Source: UBA5614 sp034678545
Lineage (GTDB): Bacteria > Cloacimonadota > Cloacimonadia > Cloacimonadales > Cloacimonadaceae
Assembly (NCBI GenBank): GCA_034678545.1
Contig: JAXDBS010000017.1
Location: forward strand, 1-33,442
DNA: 33,442 bases
Direction of reading: 5' to 3'
The position numbers and the translations under genes are program-made. Of the stretch, positions 32,301-33,442 are shown piece after piece. The notes under the pieces were generated by a model. That model was not told the DNA's origin. It ran no database searches and saw only the letters and a list, made by a program, of their open reading frames with translations. How positions within the stretch are numbered: the stretch's first letter is position 1; each line of letters starts with the position of its first letter.

Positions 32301-33442
32301 TGACAACGACCTGGATATACTCATAGCCGGTTATACGGGCACTAGCAATATATCAAGAGTATACCGAAACAACGGATCAAGCGGTTTCTCTGATATTAGC
32401 GCTGGTTTACCTGGCATTAACGATTGTTCCGTAGCTTGGGGTGATTACGACAACGATACGGACCTGGACATCCTGCTGACCGGCTCGGGGATTTCATATG
32501 TATATAGAAACGACAACGGAACTTTCACCAATATCAATGCGGGATTGCAGGGAGTTTATTATAGCTCTGCTGCCTGGGGCGATTACGACAACGACGGGGA
32601 TCTGGACATCCTGCTGACCGGCTCGGGTTATTCAACCGTTTATAGAAACGACAACGGAGTTTTCAACAACATCAATGCCGGATTACAGGGAATAAACTAT
32701 GGTTCAGTTGCCTGGGGTGATTATGATCAGGATGGAGACCTGGATATCCTGCTGACAGGCTCTGGGTATTCCAAGATATACAACAACTATAACGGGTTGT
32801 TTACGGACATCGGAGCCGGTCTACCGGGAGTGCAAGGCAGTTCGACCGCCTGGGGTGATTACGACAATGACGGGGATCTGGACATTCTGTTAACAGGTTC
32901 AGACCACTCCTATGTTTTCAGAAATGATAACGGTACATTCAACAATATAAATGCAATGATCCTGTTTGATACTTCTCTCGGATCCAGCGTCTGGGGGGAT
33001 TTTGACAATGACGGCGACTTGGATATACTGATTACTGGCGATGGAAATACATACCTATATCGTAACGATAATGGGACGTTTACAACCATTATTACTTATA
33101 TGTCAGGGGTTGGCTACAGTGATGTTGCTTGGGGTGATTACGATAATGACGGGGACCTTGACATTCTGCTGACAGGTTTTTATGGTGGTTATGTTTCCAA
33201 GATATACCGGAACGACTACAACAACCATCAGCCCAACACTCCCCCCACAACGCCGTCCAATCTGCAGACCAGCGCGGACGGGGATTATACAGTTCTAAGC
33301 TGGACTGCTTCCACGGATGACCATACTCCCGCAAGCGGTTTGAACTATGTATTGCGCATCGGCACCACACCAGGCGGGAATGAGATCAGTTCCGCCATGT
33401 CTGATTCCGCCGGCTGGCGCATGGTCCCGCAAAAAGGCTATG
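29326..33442 (+). CDS. Giant secreted FG-GAP/VCBS beta-propeller protein with FN3-like linkers (3' end outside the window)
   Basis: The ATG at 29326 follows AAAGGAGG; the frame stays open to the last base, so at least 1372 residues. Signal peptide at residues 1-22 (ending SYA, then Gln). FG-GAP/VCBS-type repeats with a calcium-binding core WGDYDNDGDLDILLTG come in three blocks of exactly seven: residues about 23-393, 505-860 and 970-1303. Each block is followed by an FN3-like domain of about 110 residues (from residues 394, 861 and 1304) with the signature TASTDDHTP, LRIGTTPGG and a CSW strand. The third is cut by the window end. Most repeats keep all Asp of DxDxDGDxD; a few are weakened (DNDNDLD, NNDGNPD, DNDTDLD). 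Probably an adhesin or binding protein on the cell surface, stabilised by calcium. Repeats in block 3 are shorter (about 46 residues) than in blocks 1 and 2 (about 52). Confidence 0.9.
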   Translation, partial: MKRNQALLWLLVFSTLTISSYAQFVIIDPGLPGVEECAVSWGDYDNDGDLDVLMTGFTGSERLARIYRNDGGDSFININAGLVGIQNSSSAWGDFDNDGDLDVLLSGNNLEEPYYYTRIYRQNSNHTFTDINAGLTGMGSGSASWGDLDNDGDLDILVTGLDGFSTYAKVYRNNGNETFTAMTTSLIGLYQGDSALGDYDCDGDLDILLTGRDGSNINYSKIYRNDSNFTFTEINAGLIGLKWGSCGWGDYDNDGDLDILLTGYNSTSPNYYSIVYCNDADTLFTDIGAGLTGLITGSCDWGDYDNDGDLDILLTGNNNTSPYYHTKLYRNDGVSGFIEIAAGLPGIYTYSDCAWGDYDNDGDLDILLAGATSGSTRICRLYRNDYGYTNNPPAAPSGLQSNRNGEYVNFSWSASSDDHTPSDGLNYALRIGTTPGGCEIVNPMSDSTGWRRIQQNGFADSCSWKIKYTSLQDKTYYWSLQAIDTAFRGSAFATEVMVNGFTNTGATLTGAYNGSLTWGDYDNDNDLDLLLTGYNGGVSPYFLTKLYNNNGGSFTETGAALDGVYKSSSAWGDYDRDGDLDLLLTGYSSSTRISTVYRNDGSGTFVALSAGLPGVENGSCAWGDYDNDGDLDILLTGWTGSERISRIYRKDSGTTFALIEAGLTGVRYGCCAWGDLDRDGDLDILVCGDTGSGYVSKVYRNDGTDAFTDTGAGLTGVSAGSCAWGDHNNDGNPDILLCGDSGSGYVTKLYSGNGAGGFTDTGSGLPGLANGNAAWGDYDNDGDPDILLTGNSGSERVTRVYRNNGGGVFALQSMDLSGADYSSCAWADYDNDGDLDFALSGDTGSGYVTKIYRNDLNIANTAPTAPTNLQTDRNGDWVTFTWTASTDDHTPANGLSYVLRIGTTPGGSEISAAMSASNGYRRVAQSGYAHTCSWRIRDAALGARYYWSVQAMDGSCKGSSYATEASGGLFNDINAGLVSVGYSSVAWGDYDNDNDLDILIAGYTGTSNISRVYRNNGSSGFSDISAGLPGINDCSVAWGDYDNDTDLDILLTGSGISYVYRNDNGTFTNINAGLQGVYYSSAAWGDYDNDGDLDILLTGSGYSTVYRNDNGVFNNINAGLQGINYGSVAWGDYDQDGDLDILLTGSGYSKIYNNYNGLFTDIGAGLPGVQGSSTAWGDYDNDGDLDILLTGSDHSYVFRNDNGTFNNINAMILFDTSLGSSVWGDFDNDGDLDILITGDGNTYLYRNDNGTFTTIITYMSGVGYSDVAWGDYDNDGDLDILLTGFYGGYVSKIYRNDYNNHQPNTPPTTPSNLQTSADGDYTVLSWTASTDDHTPASGLNYVLRIGTTPGGNEISSAMSDSAGWRMVPQKGY

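Noticed and set aside
29440..33180. Regular near-identical DNA repeats that could suggest a CRISPR or satellite array
   Set aside because: They code in one frame for FG-GAP repeats, and spacing varies with blade length; there are no unique spacers.

Overview
The window looks like a chromosomal piece of an uncultured Gram-negative bacterium, most likely Cloacimonadota (Candidatus Cloacimonetes) or a close relative in the Fibrobacterota-Chlorobi-Bacteroidota surroundings. This is an inference. It rests on secreted proteins with type IX secretion (T9SS) type A style C-terminal tails, signal peptides cleaved before Gln, very large beta-propeller, beta-helix and FN3 surface proteins, and a MlaE-type permease that implies an outer membrane. 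The promoters visible by eye are of the TTGACA / TATAAT type, not the Bacteroidota TTTG / TAnnTTTG type, which argues against Bacteroidota proper.

Layout. (1) 1-5492, plus strand: the 3' part of a giant beta-helix protein, then a seven-repeat SBBP beta-propeller protein; both end in an FN3-like domain. (2) 5636-8875, minus strand: a likely operon of psuG (pseudouridine-5'-phosphate glycosidase), an M55 D-aminopeptidase and a secreted thioredoxin-fold protein with a sorting tail, driven by a promoter only a few bases before the psuG start. (3) 8876-11243: two non-coding stretches around a secreted C39-like cysteine protease; three leader-like repeats about 160 bp apart lie upstream of that gene, one preceding a 23-codon ORF with a perfect ribosome binding site. 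(4) 11244-13910, minus: an outer-membrane beta-barrel protein, a sorting-tail protein and a small membrane protein in one operon. (5) 14134-18087, plus: a methyltransferase, an interspersed palindromic repeat, a small protein of unknown function and a fused radical SAM / DUF2344 protein.

(6) 18088-28127, minus: about 10 kb of tightly packed housekeeping genes with overlapping or nearly touching ends, headed by tRNA-Leu(TAG): tig, clpP, clpX, endonuclease Q-like, M24 aminopeptidase, coaD, dnaB, mlaE-like permease, ThiB-like lipoprotein, trmL. It joins protein folding and degradation, deaminated-DNA repair, CoA synthesis, replication, envelope transport and tRNA modification. (7) 28190-33442, plus: a small secreted protein with a near-consensus promoter and a clear terminator, a second copy of the palindromic repeat, and the 5' part of a giant surface protein made of three blocks of exactly seven FG-GAP repeats, each block followed by an FN3-like domain.

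Points most worth a second look: the 7-7-7 propeller architecture; a ClpP whose catalytic Asp is Asn (Ser-His-Asn triad); an endonuclease Q-like protein with a rebuilt zinc site inside the Clp operon; several genes with no ATG start, including one whose best start is ATT overlapping the upstream stop codon; the repeated leader units; the paired palindromic repeats; and a shared FN3-like C-terminus on secreted proteins that lack a canonical sorting tail. No CRISPR array, transposase, phage gene or obvious defence system was seen.
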